A program made the translations under genes and the position numbers. Shown here piece after piece: positions 16,534 through 24,536 of a stretch of DNA of 64,000 nt (position 1 is its first letter; each line of letters begins with the position of its first letter). This stretch comes from JAFGGG01 sp964638895 (lineage in GTDB: Bacteria > Spirochaetota > Spirochaetia > SZUA-6 > RPPD01), in assembly GCA_964638895.1 (NCBI GenBank), contig CAZWYY010000001.1, forward strand, positions 1 through 64,000, in the 5' to 3' direction. The notes beneath the pieces are model-generated. The model ran no database searches, was not told the DNA's origin, and worked only from the letters and a program-made list of their open reading frames with translations.

Positions 16534-16657
16534 CCCCTTTAGTGTATTATTCAGGCTCTGCACTATTTGCCGTCGCCCAACCCCGTCAGGACCGGAAGGG
16601 AGCAGCGGTAAGCGAATGGTAAATGAGCTGCAATCGGCTTGGTTTGCGCTAAAGGGG
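16534..16657 (+). ncRNA. ffs: Signal recognition particle RNA (4.5S type)
   Basis: A 124-base RNA whose ends pair (CCCCTTTAGTG with CGCTAAAGGGG). The conserved apical domain is present: CCGTCAGGACCGGAAGGGAG followed by CAGC, the GGAAGG-type tetraloop and internal loops bound by Ffh. It is the short bacterial form without an Alu domain. It begins two bases after tRNA-Ser(GGA), so may be processed from the same transcript, and the closing helix runs into TTTT as a likely terminator. The order serine tRNA, SRP RNA, dnaX, ybaB, recR matches that of Bacillus subtilis. Confidence 0.95.
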
Positions 16658-16690
16658 TTTTATTATTCCGTAAACGATGTATAATACAGT

Positions 16691-18229
16691 ATGAATTATG
16701 AAGTAACGGCGCTGAAAAAAAGACCCCAGACCTTCGACCAATTGGTGGGACAGGAGTTTATTGTTTCGGCGCTGAAAAATTCCATTACCCAAAACAGGAT
16801 TGCTCACGCGTATCTTTTCTCCGGACCCCGCGGTGTGGGCAAAACCTCGGCGGCCAGAATCCTGGCCAAGTCCTTAAACTGCGAACAGGGCCTTACGGCC
16901 GAGCCCTGCGGAACATGCGCCTCATGCACGGAAATCCTTGAAGGCCGCTCCTTTGACGTAATCGAAATCGACGGAGCCTCCCATACAAGCGTAAATGACG
17001 TAAGGGAAATACGGGACGAGGTGCTTTTTGCGCCGAGCAGTTTTCGCTACAAGGTCTACATTATCGATGAAGTACATATGCTTTCCAACAGCGCTTTTAA
17101 CGCGCTGTTAAAAACAATAGAAGAGCCGCCACCTCATGTGGCGTTTATCTTCGCCACCACCGAAGTGCATAAGGTGCCGGCCACCATCCGCTCCCGCTGC
17201 CAGCAATTTAATTTCAGGCTGATCGCCCTCTCGGACATCAAACAAAAAATTCGGGAGGTCGCGTCCGAACTTGCCGTACAAATAGACAACGAATCCCTGA
17301 TCTGGATCGCCAAGGAAGCGACCGGCTCACTCAGGGACGCGTATACACTTTTTGACCAGATTGTCTCGTTTTCCGGCAGCAACATTGTCATCGGCAAGAT
17401 CCAAGAAAAACTGGGGATCGTAGGATCGGAAGAGATCGGGAAGCTTGTGCGTTTGCTGACTCGGGGCGAAATCAAAGAAGTTCTCCAGGCCACGGACAAT
17501 ACCTTAAATAAGGGTATTTCCGAAGAGCAGTTTGTAATCAGCCTCGCGGAATATTTCCGGAACCTGTTGTTTTTAAAAAACGGAATCACCAAAGAATCCA
17601 TTTTAGGCTGCTCACTGGAAAGTTTTTCCAAAGAGATCGTCGACGCCTTTTCCATACCACAGATTGAAAAGGCCCTTGATCTGATCCTGCATTTGTACAG
17701 AAACTTCCGTTTTTCGCTGAACCAAAAATTCGAGCTCGAATTACTTTTATCCCGGCTGTGCAATCTTAACAGTTTGATTACACTGTCCGAACTGCTTGAG
17801 ACCGTTCAAAAGATGAAAGCGCAGGTGGGGAGTGTGCAAGCGCCGCCCAACGATACGCATATTCCCGAGACGCCTCCGGGCCCAAAGGAGGAAGGGCTTT
17901 CGGCCGAGAAGATCCTGCAGGGTATCATGGAGTCGATCGGGAAGAAAAAGCTTACCCTTGCTTCCTCCTTAAAAAAATGTTCGGAATGCCGCTTGGGCCA
18001 GAACGAGCTTGTACTGCTTTTTCAGGAAAAGGACGCCTTTTCGGCCGAGTTTGTCATGGGAGAGAGACAAGCCTTAACGGAGATTGCGGCCGGTCTGGCC
18101 GGAAGACACCTTGGTGTGAAGGTGGAGCTGATCAAGGAGGCCGGGGCAGCCGATAACACGGCATCCGATGAAGATGAAAATCTGATTAAAAAGGTGTTTA
18201 AAGGCACTGTTGTTAAAGGAGAAGAGTAA
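16691..18229 (+). CDS. dnaX: DNA polymerase III subunits gamma/tau
   Basis: A 512-residue clamp-loader ATPase. Walker A GPRGVGKTS is at 45-53. The zinc-binding cysteines are C64, C73, C76 and C79. Walker B is VYIIDEVHML at about 118-127, followed by the NALLKTIEEPP and sensor segment TTEVHKVPATIRSRCQ typical of DnaX. Domain III follows, and the C-terminal part (from about 375) is a linker and small domain as in a short tau. The loader opens the DnaN ring at primer ends. Its stop overlaps the ybaB start (TAATG). No convincing programmed frameshift for a separate gamma product was found. Confidence 0.96.
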   Translation: MNYEVTALKKRPQTFDQLVGQEFIVSALKNSITQNRIAHAYLFSGPRGVGKTSAARILAKSLNCEQGLTAEPCGTCASCTEILEGRSFDVIEIDGASHTSVNDVREIRDEVLFAPSSFRYKVYIIDEVHMLSNSAFNALLKTIEEPPPHVAFIFATTEVHKVPATIRSRCQQFNFRLIALSDIKQKIREVASELAVQIDNESLIWIAKEATGSLRDAYTLFDQIVSFSGSNIVIGKIQEKLGIVGSEEIGKLVRLLTRGEIKEVLQATDNTLNKGISEEQFVISLAEYFRNLLFLKNGITKESILGCSLESFSKEIVDAFSIPQIEKALDLILHLYRNFRFSLNQKFELELLLSRLCNLNSLITLSELLETVQKMKAQVGSVQAPPNDTHIPETPPGPKEEGLSAEKILQGIMESIGKKKLTLASSLKKCSECRLGQNELVLLFQEKDAFSAEFVMGERQALTEIAAGLAGRHLGVKVELIKEAGAADNTASDEDENLIKKVFKGTVVKGEE

Positions 18230-18552
18230 TGGCGTTTAACCCGCTTGAGTTTATAAAAAACTTTAAGAATATTCAGTCGCGTATGGCGGAAATGCAGGAA
18301 AAACTGAAAGACATGATTATTGAAGGCACGGCCGGCGGTGATATGGTGAAGATCAAAATCAATGGGAAAATGGAAGTATTACAGGTCCAACTTTCTCCCG
18401 AGGTTGTAGATCCAAATGATATAGAGATGCTTCAGGATCTTATTCGCGCGGCCTACTCCGATGCCTTCGCCAAATTACGTGAAAAAATGAAAGAGGAGTT
18501 TTCCGTACTCAGCGGCGGGATGGATCTTCCTCCGGGATTCCTTGGACCGTAG
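18229..18552 (+). CDS. YbaB/EbfC nucleoid-associated protein
   Basis: A 107-residue YbaB/EbfC-family protein: an N-terminal helix (NFKNIQSRMAEMQEKLKDM), the conserved GTAGGDMVKIKINGKMEVLQVQLSPEVVDPND core, and a C-terminal helix plus a glycine/proline-rich tail. It forms a tweezer-like dimer that binds DNA with little sequence specificity; the Borrelia homologue EbfC binds upstream of erp genes. It sits between dnaX and recR as in most bacteria, with its ATG overlapping the dnaX stop. Confidence 0.95.
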   Translation: MAFNPLEFIKNFKNIQSRMAEMQEKLKDMIIEGTAGGDMVKIKINGKMEVLQVQLSPEVVDPNDIEMLQDLIRAAYSDAFAKLREKMKEEFSVLSGGMDLPPGFLGP

Positions 18553-18553
18553 C

Positions 18554-19144
18554 GTGAACACCATCGAGCATGTCATCAATCAGCTTTCCAAACTTCCCGG
18601 CCTGGGTAAAAAAAGCGCTTCCCGTATTGTTTATTACCTGCTTAAATCTTCGGACTCAAAGACCGAATCCCTGGCCGAATCCCTGCTTGCCCTGAAAAAA
18701 AACCTGAAAAGTTGCAGTGAATGCGGCAATTACGCGGAAACGGACCCGTGTGACATCTGCCGGGATTCCGGACGCGACAGAAGCATTATCTGTGTGGTTG
18801 AGGAGGCTAAAGATATACTGACCATAGAGTCCACTCATGTTCACCATGGACTGTACCATGTGCTAAACGGTGTGATCTCTCCCCTGCAGGGCATGGGGCC
18901 GAACAACCTCAGAATACAGGAGCTTCTTGAACGTATTAAAGGCGCCGGAGTTAAAGAAGCAATTATCGCCACCAATCCTACGGTTGAAGGCGATACAACG
19001 GCGCTATATCTAGCCAAGGTTCTAAAAAATACGGGAGCGGCCGTAACGCGAATCGCCCTGGGGCTGCCTATCGGAGGTGATCTGGAGTATGCCGACGCAC
19101 TTACGCTTTCCCAGGCATTAAAGGGCAGGCACAAGCTGGAATAA
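18554..19144 (+). CDS. recR: Recombination mediator RecR
   Basis: A 196-residue RecR. The helix-hairpin-helix segment LSKLPGLGKKSASRI is at 11-25. The zinc finger uses Cys54, Cys57, Cys66 and Cys69 (CSECGNYAETDPCDIC). The TOPRIM domain begins at about 78 (IICVVEEAKDI) and ends with the Walker B-like GGDLEYADALTLSQAL region. RecR with RecF/RecO loads RecA at gaps. I chose GTG 18554, one base after the ybaB stop; TTG 18542 is an in-frame alternative that would overlap ybaB. recF is in the next operon. Confidence 0.94.
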   Translation: MNTIEHVINQLSKLPGLGKKSASRIVYYLLKSSDSKTESLAESLLALKKNLKSCSECGNYAETDPCDICRDSGRDRSIICVVEEAKDILTIESTHVHHGLYHVLNGVISPLQGMGPNNLRIQELLERIKGAGVKEAIIATNPTVEGDTTALYLAKVLKNTGAAVTRIALGLPIGGDLEYADALTLSQALKGRHKLE

Positions 19145-19237
19145 AAAAAATATTCGCTTCTTTCTCTCCAGCGTTCTTGAAAAAAAAAGCATAATAGAGT
19201 ACACTACTCTTTCACGATAATTACCCGGTTTTCAGGT

Positions 19238-19257
19238 TGTGGGTAAGTTGTGAATAA
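19238..19257 (-). promoter_or_regulatory. Two adjacent DnaA boxes
   Basis: TGTGGGTAA (19238-19246; complement TTACCCACA, one mismatch to TTATCCACA) and TGTGAATAA (19249-19257; complement TTATTCACA, matching TTWTNCACA) lie two bases apart in the same orientation beside the A+T-rich stretch. Confidence 0.7.
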
Positions 19258-19445
19258 CTGATATATATATTTATGTTATCAGAATTAGTGGTGTTTTTGA
19301 TTATATTTAAATGGAAATATTATATTTTTTTAATATTCCAAATATAACTCTTTATGTTATATGAAATTAGTTAATTTGATACAAAATTGTATCTTTTAAA
19401 GGTAACGGGACTGTATATTTTATTCTACACTTATGTTTTTTTTGT

Positions 19446-19454
19446 TGTGGATAA
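19446..19454 (-). promoter_or_regulatory. Perfect DnaA box before dnaA
   Basis: TGTGGATAA, the exact complement of TTATCCACA, 39 bases upstream of the dnaA start. The position allows DnaA to repress its own gene as well as to act in origin firing. Confidence 0.85.
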
Positions 19455-19493
19455 CCTGTTAGTTTTTTGCAGACAAATTGGAGAAACCGTTAT

Positions 19494-20861
19494 ATGAAAT
19501 CCGGGCAATGGGATTATAAACCATTCTGGCAAGAGGTCATAGCCCAAATCAAACACGAAATTACGGAACAGGAATATATTATGTGGTTTAAAAACATCGA
19601 ATACCACGATTCCGATGATTCTCAAATTATCCTGAACGTACCTTCTTCATTCTACAAGGATCAGGTTACCAAACGGTACCTTTCATTATTGGAAAATAAA
19701 CTTTTTGATCTCTCGGGCAATAAAATCAAGATCGGTTTTAATATTAATGCAAAAATAACGGCTGAAACACAGGCTGAAAAACCCGGAACACCCGAACCGC
19801 AGGAACCAAAACCGCTACGTACTCATCCCCAGCTTAATAAAGACTACAGCTTTGAGAGTTTCGTGATCGGAGAAAACAATTCCTTTGCCGCCAACGCAGC
19901 TATTGCCATAGCTAAAAATCCGGGCACCGCGTATAATCCCTGCCTAATCTATGGAGGGGTAGGGTTGGGCAAAACCCATCTGATCCAGGCCATCGGCAAC
20001 TCCGCCTATCGTGATTTTCCAAAATTGAAAATCGTGTACGTGACGGCCGAGACCTTTACCAATGAGTTTATCCTGGCCATCAAGGAAAAATCCGCCCACA
20101 GGTTTAAAAACAAGTACCGAAAGGTTGATATTCTCCTTATTGACGATATCCATTTTTTACCCGGAAAAGTGGAGACCCAGGAAGAATTATTCCATACATT
20201 CAATGCCTTATATGACGCCAACAAACAGATGGTCTTCACCTGTGACCGGCCCGTATCCGAACTCAAGGCACTTTCGGACAGGCTGCGCAGCAGGTTTGAG
20301 CGGGGCCTGAACGTGGATTTACAGCCCCCTAATTATGAGACCAGAATAGCCATTTTAAAGCAAAAGATTGAAAACAAGAAAATCGCGATTCCAGATGAGG
20401 TAATAGACCTTATCTGTAAAAACGTCACTACTAACGTGAGAGACCTTGAGAAGGCGTTGACCAAACTTATCGCCTATGGAGACCTGGTCAATAAAAAAAT
20501 AACCCTGGATATTGCGTCACAACAATTAAAGGATTTCTTTTCCCAGCCCCACCACAGGAATATCCCCCTGGATCTGATTCAAAGGGTGGTGGCCAACTAT
20601 TTCGGAATCTCAAGCAATGATCTAAAATGCAAAAAAAGAACCAAGGCCATCGCCTTCCCGCGCCAGATTGCCATGTATATCTCCCGGGAGATCACCGAAT
20701 ATTCAACAACGGAGGTGGGACTTGATTACGGAGGCAGAGACCATACAACGGTGATGCATGCCTGCCAAAAAATAGAGAACAGGATAAAAACCGATCCTAC
20801 CCTGGAGCCCACCATTCAACACCTAATAAAAACAATAAAGGAAAAGAATGCGGGCGGTTAA
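19494..20861 (+). CDS. dnaA: Chromosomal replication initiator DnaA
   Basis: A 455-residue DnaA. Domain I is at 1-80 (helicase/regulator contact), with a short linker rich in Pro and Glu at 85-110. The AAA+ domain has Walker A GGVGLGKTH (154-162), Walker B LLIDDIHF (214-221) and the arginine finger in LRSRFERGL. Domain IV carries the DnaA-box signature DYGGRDHTTVMHAC. The frame extends upstream to a TTG at 19467, but ATG 19494 follows GGAG and gives the usual N-terminus. A perfect DnaA box precedes it. dnaN and recF follow. Confidence 0.97.
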   Translation: MKSGQWDYKPFWQEVIAQIKHEITEQEYIMWFKNIEYHDSDDSQIILNVPSSFYKDQVTKRYLSLLENKLFDLSGNKIKIGFNINAKITAETQAEKPGTPEPQEPKPLRTHPQLNKDYSFESFVIGENNSFAANAAIAIAKNPGTAYNPCLIYGGVGLGKTHLIQAIGNSAYRDFPKLKIVYVTAETFTNEFILAIKEKSAHRFKNKYRKVDILLIDDIHFLPGKVETQEELFHTFNALYDANKQMVFTCDRPVSELKALSDRLRSRFERGLNVDLQPPNYETRIAILKQKIENKKIAIPDEVIDLICKNVTTNVRDLEKALTKLIAYGDLVNKKITLDIASQQLKDFFSQPHHRNIPLDLIQRVVANYFGISSNDLKCKKRTKAIAFPRQIAMYISREITEYSTTEVGLDYGGRDHTTVMHACQKIENRIKTDPTLEPTIQHLIKTIKEKNAGG

Positions 20862-20927
20862 AAAATTGTTATTAAGGTGTGAATTCTCTTGTGCATATTT
20901 TAATAACCTGTTAATGTTTGCATAAAA

Positions 20928-20998
20928 TGTGGAAAACGCCCTTAAGTTATTATTAGGGTAACTTGTTTTTAGGTAAGAAATTATCGCTCTTTTCCACA
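20928..20998. promoter_or_regulatory. DnaA boxes in the dnaA-dnaN gap
   Basis: TGTGGAAAA (20928-20936, minus) and TTTTCCACA (20990-20998, plus) are inverted copies matching TTWTNCACA. They flank an A+T-rich segment upstream of dnaN and may form part of a bipartite origin or control dnaN. Confidence 0.6.
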
Positions 20999-21061
20999 TA
21001 TTAAGTGTGCCTACTATTACTACTACTAATTAATATATTAATAGTAATAGGAGTATTAATT

Positions 21062-22168
21062 ATGAAATTCTTATGTGACAAGTCAAGCATCCTTAAAGAA
21101 ATTTTAATAGCTCATGATACCATATCCACAAAAAGCAGTATTTCTATCCTTTCAAACGTACTGCTTGATGCGAATGATAATATTCTGCGTTTAAACGCGA
21201 GTGATTTAAAGGTTGCCTTTAAATCACAGATTTCCGTCAATACCACGCAAAACGGTACGGTTGCCGTGCTGTGCGACCGGTTTCTTGATATTTTACGTTC
21301 CTTACCTGACGACAATATCACCTTTGAACTGAAGGAAAATGTTCTTCTTTCAATACTGCCTGAAAAAAGCAATATTCAATTTACCCTTAAATGCATTCCT
21401 CCGGAAAAATTTCCCGAGCAGCATGGTGTTGCCGAAGAGTTGTTTATTGAGTTTCCGCAGAAAGAGTTCGTAGATATGATTTCAAAAACCATCTTTGCAA
21501 TCTCCGATGATGAAACAAGATTTTTCTTAAACGGAGTATATCTTGAGAAAATAGAAGACTCCCTGTGTATGGTTGCCTCCGACGGGCGAAGGCTTTCCAT
21601 GATTAAAAAGAAACTGTCTTCCCCCATTCAGGATTTTACCGGTGTTATTGTACCGCCCAAGATTCTGCATATTATAAGAAAAAACGCCTCCGGTCAGGGA
21701 AATCTTTCCCTTGCCATCACAGAAAAGAATGTGTTCGTAAAACTGAATAATCACCTTTTTTCCTCCAATTTAATCGAGGGTAAATTTCCCAACTATCAAA
21801 AAATCATCCCTGAGCAGCACGAGTACCAGGTGGTGACGGATAAGGCGGCCCTACAGGAATCATTAAAAAGAGTATCAATTCTGGTTGAGAACAAGTCACG
21901 CCGGGTATTTATGGCGATTAAGGGAAATACACTCACCGTAAGCTCGGAGGAAAGTGAAATTGGTATGGCCAAAGAGGAACTTCAATGTGATTATTCCGGG
22001 CCTGATATCACCATTGCCGTGAATTACCTATATTTGTTGGAACCGATCAGGGAAATTGACACTGAAAAAATTGTTATTGAGTTTACGGATAATAAAAAAG
22101 CGATTACCGTAAAACCATTCGGAGAACAAGATTATTTCAATATAATAATGCCCCTGCAAAAAGATTAA
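21062..22168 (+). CDS. dnaN: DNA polymerase III beta sliding clamp
   Basis: A 368-residue beta clamp that dimerises around DNA and tethers polymerase III and other partners. The three clamp folds are recognisable by KFLCDKSSILKEIL at the start, FFLNGVYLE and VASDGRRLSM in the middle, and the C-terminal EDYFNIIMPL-like end (here EQDYFNIIMPLQKD). The frame begins earlier at 21005 with a hydrophobic run unlike any DnaN; ATG 21062, preceded by GGAG, gives the family N-terminus and is preferred. The stop overlaps the recF start by one base. Confidence 0.96.
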   Translation: MKFLCDKSSILKEILIAHDTISTKSSISILSNVLLDANDNILRLNASDLKVAFKSQISVNTTQNGTVAVLCDRFLDILRSLPDDNITFELKENVLLSILPEKSNIQFTLKCIPPEKFPEQHGVAEELFIEFPQKEFVDMISKTIFAISDDETRFFLNGVYLEKIEDSLCMVASDGRRLSMIKKKLSSPIQDFTGVIVPPKILHIIRKNASGQGNLSLAITEKNVFVKLNNHLFSSNLIEGKFPNYQKIIPEQHEYQVVTDKAALQESLKRVSILVENKSRRVFMAIKGNTLTVSSEESEIGMAKEELQCDYSGPDITIAVNYLYLLEPIREIDTEKIVIEFTDNKKAITVKPFGEQDYFNIIMPLQKD

Positions 22169-23271
22169 TGGGATTCAAATCCTTAACCTTGCATGATTTC
22201 AGAAATTTTAAGAACACATCAGTATGCCTCGAATCCTCACAGGTGTTTTTTATCGGTGAAAACGGACAGGGAAAGACCAATATCATCGAGGCTGTGTATC
22301 TTCTTTGTTACGGTTCTTCTTTCAGAGTCTGGCAAGACGGGTTGCTGATAAACAACATGAGTTCACAGGCTTTTGTCACCGGGGATTTCCTTGAGCAGGA
22401 CAATTCGGAAAGAAAGGTGAGCGTCAGGCTTTCCAGGAATAAAGGGAAGGATATTATTGTCGACGGGAAAAAAATCAAAGACAGGAAAGAATTGGTGCAA
22501 AACATCCCCTGTGTGGTATTTTCACATAATGATATGCAGATCGTGACCGGTTCTCCTTCCCTGCAAAGAAGATTTTTTAACCAGACACTCTGTATTTATG
22601 ACGTGGTGTTTATTGATACCTTACGCAGATATCAGAAGATCCTGCAGCACAGAAATCAAATGATAAAAGAAAAAAACACGGATATCCTTGATGTGTATAA
22701 CCGTAAACTGGTCCAGTACGGCCTGGAGATACAGCAAAAACGAAAGGATATTACCGAGTCCTTTAATTCCATTTTTTCGGAGTTGTTCTGCAGTATCTCG
22801 GGGTTTAAAGAAAAGCTGGTTATTCACTATGCCCCCTCGTGGAAAGACTGTGAAACCGAAGAGCACGCCGTCAGTGTTTTAAAGAGAACACGGCAGAGGG
22901 ACCTTGTGTGGAAAACCACAACAACGGGCCCGCATAGAGACCGTTTCTTTTTTTATCTGGGGGAAAAAGACTTTTTAAAAGTAGCCTCAACAGGCCAGTT
23001 ACGGTTAATTTCAATTATTTTAAAAGCGGCCCAGGCCCGGTTCTATACGATGATAACCGGCAAGAAACCGCTTTTATTGCTGGATGATGTGCTGCTTGAG
23101 ATCGATAAAAGAAAAAAAGAAACCATAATCAACCTGTTGCCCGCATATGATCAGGCGTTTTTTTCATTTTTACCGGATGAGGACTTTGCTTCCTATGAAA
23201 AAACAGGTACATTGAAATATCTTATCAGAAACGGTACATTTCAGGAATGGAACGAGCCGGTAATATTTTAA
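22168..23271 (+). CDS. recF: DNA repair ATPase RecF
   Basis: A 367-residue SMC-like ABC ATPase for RecA loading at gaps. The N-terminus SLTLHDFRNFKN leads to Walker A GENGQGKT (30-37). The signature region is STGQLRLISIILKAAQ, and Walker B is PLLLLDDVLLEIDKRKK. The ATG overlaps the last base of the dnaN stop and the 3' end overlaps the DUF721 gene by 25 bases, so dnaN-recF-DUF721 is one coupled unit. Confidence 0.95.
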   Translation: MGFKSLTLHDFRNFKNTSVCLESSQVFFIGENGQGKTNIIEAVYLLCYGSSFRVWQDGLLINNMSSQAFVTGDFLEQDNSERKVSVRLSRNKGKDIIVDGKKIKDRKELVQNIPCVVFSHNDMQIVTGSPSLQRRFFNQTLCIYDVVFIDTLRRYQKILQHRNQMIKEKNTDILDVYNRKLVQYGLEIQQKRKDITESFNSIFSELFCSISGFKEKLVIHYAPSWKDCETEEHAVSVLKRTRQRDLVWKTTTTGPHRDRFFFYLGEKDFLKVASTGQLRLISIILKAAQARFYTMITGKKPLLLLDDVLLEIDKRKKETIINLLPAYDQAFFSFLPDEDFASYEKTGTLKYLIRNGTFQEWNEPVIF

Positions 23272-23699
23272 AGAATGCGTTTAAGGATAGTTTAGGTGGA
23301 AAGGGAAGGCGATATGCCTCTTTTTTCAGGGCATGGGAAAAAATCCTCGGCGAGGAACCGGCCCGAAATCTTAAACTTATCGACATCAGGAATGATACGC
23401 TCTTAATTACGGCAAGTCATCCCGCCTGGTCACAACTGATAGTATTGAAAAAGGATAAGCTTATCGCCGTGATAAACCGACTCTACCCTGAATTTCATAT
23501 TAAAAACATACGCGTCAGCCTACACAGTGAGACAAAGAGTGCCGAAAAAAATACTATACCCCCGGCTGTAAAAGGGGTTGCCGGGGATATTGATTTAAAG
23601 GATGAGTTGAAAAACATGAAAAACGGTGATTTAAAGGAAGTGCTGAAGAAACTATATAAATCAATCCGTAAAAAACCCCAAAAACGGGATAATTGTTGA
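23247..23699 (+). CDS. DUF721 / DciA-like protein
   Basis: A 150-residue basic protein of the DUF721 family, which includes DciA, a loader or operator of the replicative helicase DnaB in bacteria lacking DnaC/DnaI. The conserved core is FFRAWEKILGEEPARNLKLIDIRNDTL and ITASHPAWSQLIVLKKDKLIAVIN (about residues 25-75). The C-terminal half is a charged, probably flexible tail ending in KKPQKRDNC. The start at 23247 lies inside recF with AGGA directly before it. The position after dnaA-dnaN-recF fits a replication role. Confidence 0.85.
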   Translation: MERAGNILKNAFKDSLGGKGRRYASFFRAWEKILGEEPARNLKLIDIRNDTLLITASHPAWSQLIVLKKDKLIAVINRLYPEFHIKNIRVSLHSETKSAEKNTIPPAVKGVAGDIDLKDELKNMKNGDLKEVLKKLYKSIRKKPQKRDNC

Positions 23700-23724
23700 C
23701 AATTGGAGTATAAATAAGTATACT
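23696..23724 (+). promoter_or_regulatory. Promoter of the rpmH-rnpA-yidD-yidC-khpB operon
   Basis: A perfect TTGACA at 23696-23701 and TATACT at 23719-23724 separated by 17 bases. The -35 box overlaps the stop of the DUF721 gene. It leaves a leader of about 75 bases before rpmH. Confidence 0.8.
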
Positions 23725-23805
23725 TCCATACATCGTTTTTCAATGCAGGTTCACTAAAAACACATTATTTTATAAGATTGTGAAGACCGTAAGAGGAGTT
23801 GGATC

Positions 23806-23967
23806 ATGAAAATGACCTATCAGCCCAGCAGAACCAAACGGAATAGGAAATTCGGTTTTCGGGCGAGGATGAAAACAAAAAATGGAAGACTCGTTTTAAA
23901 TAGACGCAGAAGAAAAGGAAGAATAAAGCTCTCTGTTGCAGATGAAAAAAAGCCTTACACGAGCTGA
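23806..23967 (+). CDS. rpmH: Ribosomal protein L34
   Basis: A 53-residue, very basic protein. It starts MKMTYQPSRTKRNRKFGFRA and continues RMKTKNGRLVLNRRRRKGR, the standard L34 sequence, with a C-terminal extension of about nine residues (ADEKKPYTS). It is a 50S subunit protein. GAGGAG lies nine bases upstream of the ATG at 23806. Its 3' end overlaps rnpA by 26 bases in another frame, so the extra tail arises from the overlap. The rpmH-rnpA pair is almost universal in bacteria. Confidence 0.97.
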   Translation: MKMTYQPSRTKRNRKFGFRARMKTKNGRLVLNRRRRKGRIKLSVADEKKPYTS

Positions 23968-24286
23968 GAGATTACATAAAAAGCATGATATTACGACATT
24001 ACTTCATTCGGCAGACAGGGTTAGAGTAGAAGGGTTGACTCTTCTTTTTAAAGCGCGCGCAGACTTTTCCAATAGGGTTGCCGTGTTTACCAGGCGCGGC
24101 TTTAAAAATGCTGTAAACAGGAATAGGCAAAGGCGTATTCTAAAAGAGATTTACAGAGAATATAAACATAGAATAAAAAACGGGTTTGATTTTATCTTTA
24201 TACTGTCACCCGGGTTATATTCATACGTTCAGCTGCAAAAGTGGTTTTTCGAAATATTGAAGGCCAGGCACTTGCTGGAAACTTAA
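23942..24286 (+). CDS. rnpA: Ribonuclease P protein component
   Basis: A 114-residue RnpA, the protein cofactor that helps the catalytic RNase P RNA bind pre-tRNA 5' leaders. It has the N-terminal SLTRAERLHKKHDI segment and the RNR-type signature KNAVNRNRQRRILKEIYR. The ATG at 23942 lies within rpmH; a TTG six bases earlier is possible. No Shine-Dalgarno is close, so translation is probably coupled to rpmH. yidD follows 12 bases after. Confidence 0.94.
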   Translation: MKKSLTRAERLHKKHDITTLLHSADRVRVEGLTLLFKARADFSNRVAVFTRRGFKNAVNRNRQRRILKEIYREYKHRIKNGFDFIFILSPGLYSYVQLQKWFFEILKARHLLET

Positions 24287-24298
24287 GGGGGGTAACTG

Positions 24299-24508
24299 AT
24301 GAAGTATATTTTTGTATTTATTATAAACATATATCAAAAGATGATTTCACCCCTTTTCCCCCCGGCCTGCAGATTCTTCCCTACCTGTTCCGAATACGCG
24401 AAGGAATCGTTTTTGAAGCATGGGTTTTTTAAAGGATTATATTTCTCGGTAAAAAGATTGCTGAAATGTCATCCCTTCCACCCCGGCGGATATGATCCCG
24501 TAAAATAA
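24299..24508 (+). CDS. yidD: Membrane protein insertion efficiency factor YidD
   Basis: A 69-residue YidD. The family core is intact: IYQKMISPLFPPACRFFPTCSEYA (three parts: N-terminal amphipathic helix, the CRFFPTCSEYA cysteine motif, then GFFKGLYFSVKRLLKCHPF), ending HPGGYDPV. It assists YidC-dependent membrane insertion at the inner face of the membrane. AAGGGGGG precedes the ATG. It lies between rnpA and yidC as in most bacteria. Confidence 0.95.
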   Translation: MKYIFVFIINIYQKMISPLFPPACRFFPTCSEYAKESFLKHGFFKGLYFSVKRLLKCHPFHPGGYDPVK

Positions 24509-24536
24509 ATACACAACCGAGGAGTTTTAGGATATA

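Larger units (their letters stand above)
19145..19493. other. oriC: Putative chromosomal origin (oriC), upstream of dnaA
   Basis: The 350-base noncoding region between recR and dnaA is strongly A+T-rich, especially 19255-19440, as expected of a DNA-unwinding element. It holds DnaA boxes at 19238-19246, 19249-19257 and a perfect one at 19446-19454. A palindrome GATACAAAATTGTATC (arms of 7, spacer 2) lies at 19378-19393. With two more boxes in the dnaA-dnaN gap and with parABS and gyrBA nearby, this is the most likely origin. GC-skew inversion would be the decisive test. Confidence 0.7.

Noticed and set aside
17971..17977. A run of seven A in dnaX (TTA AAA AAA), a possible slippery site for a programmed -1 frameshift giving a short gamma product.
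   Set aside because: The -1 frame after the slip stays open for many codons, and I see no stimulatory hairpin, so the classical short gamma form is not supported.
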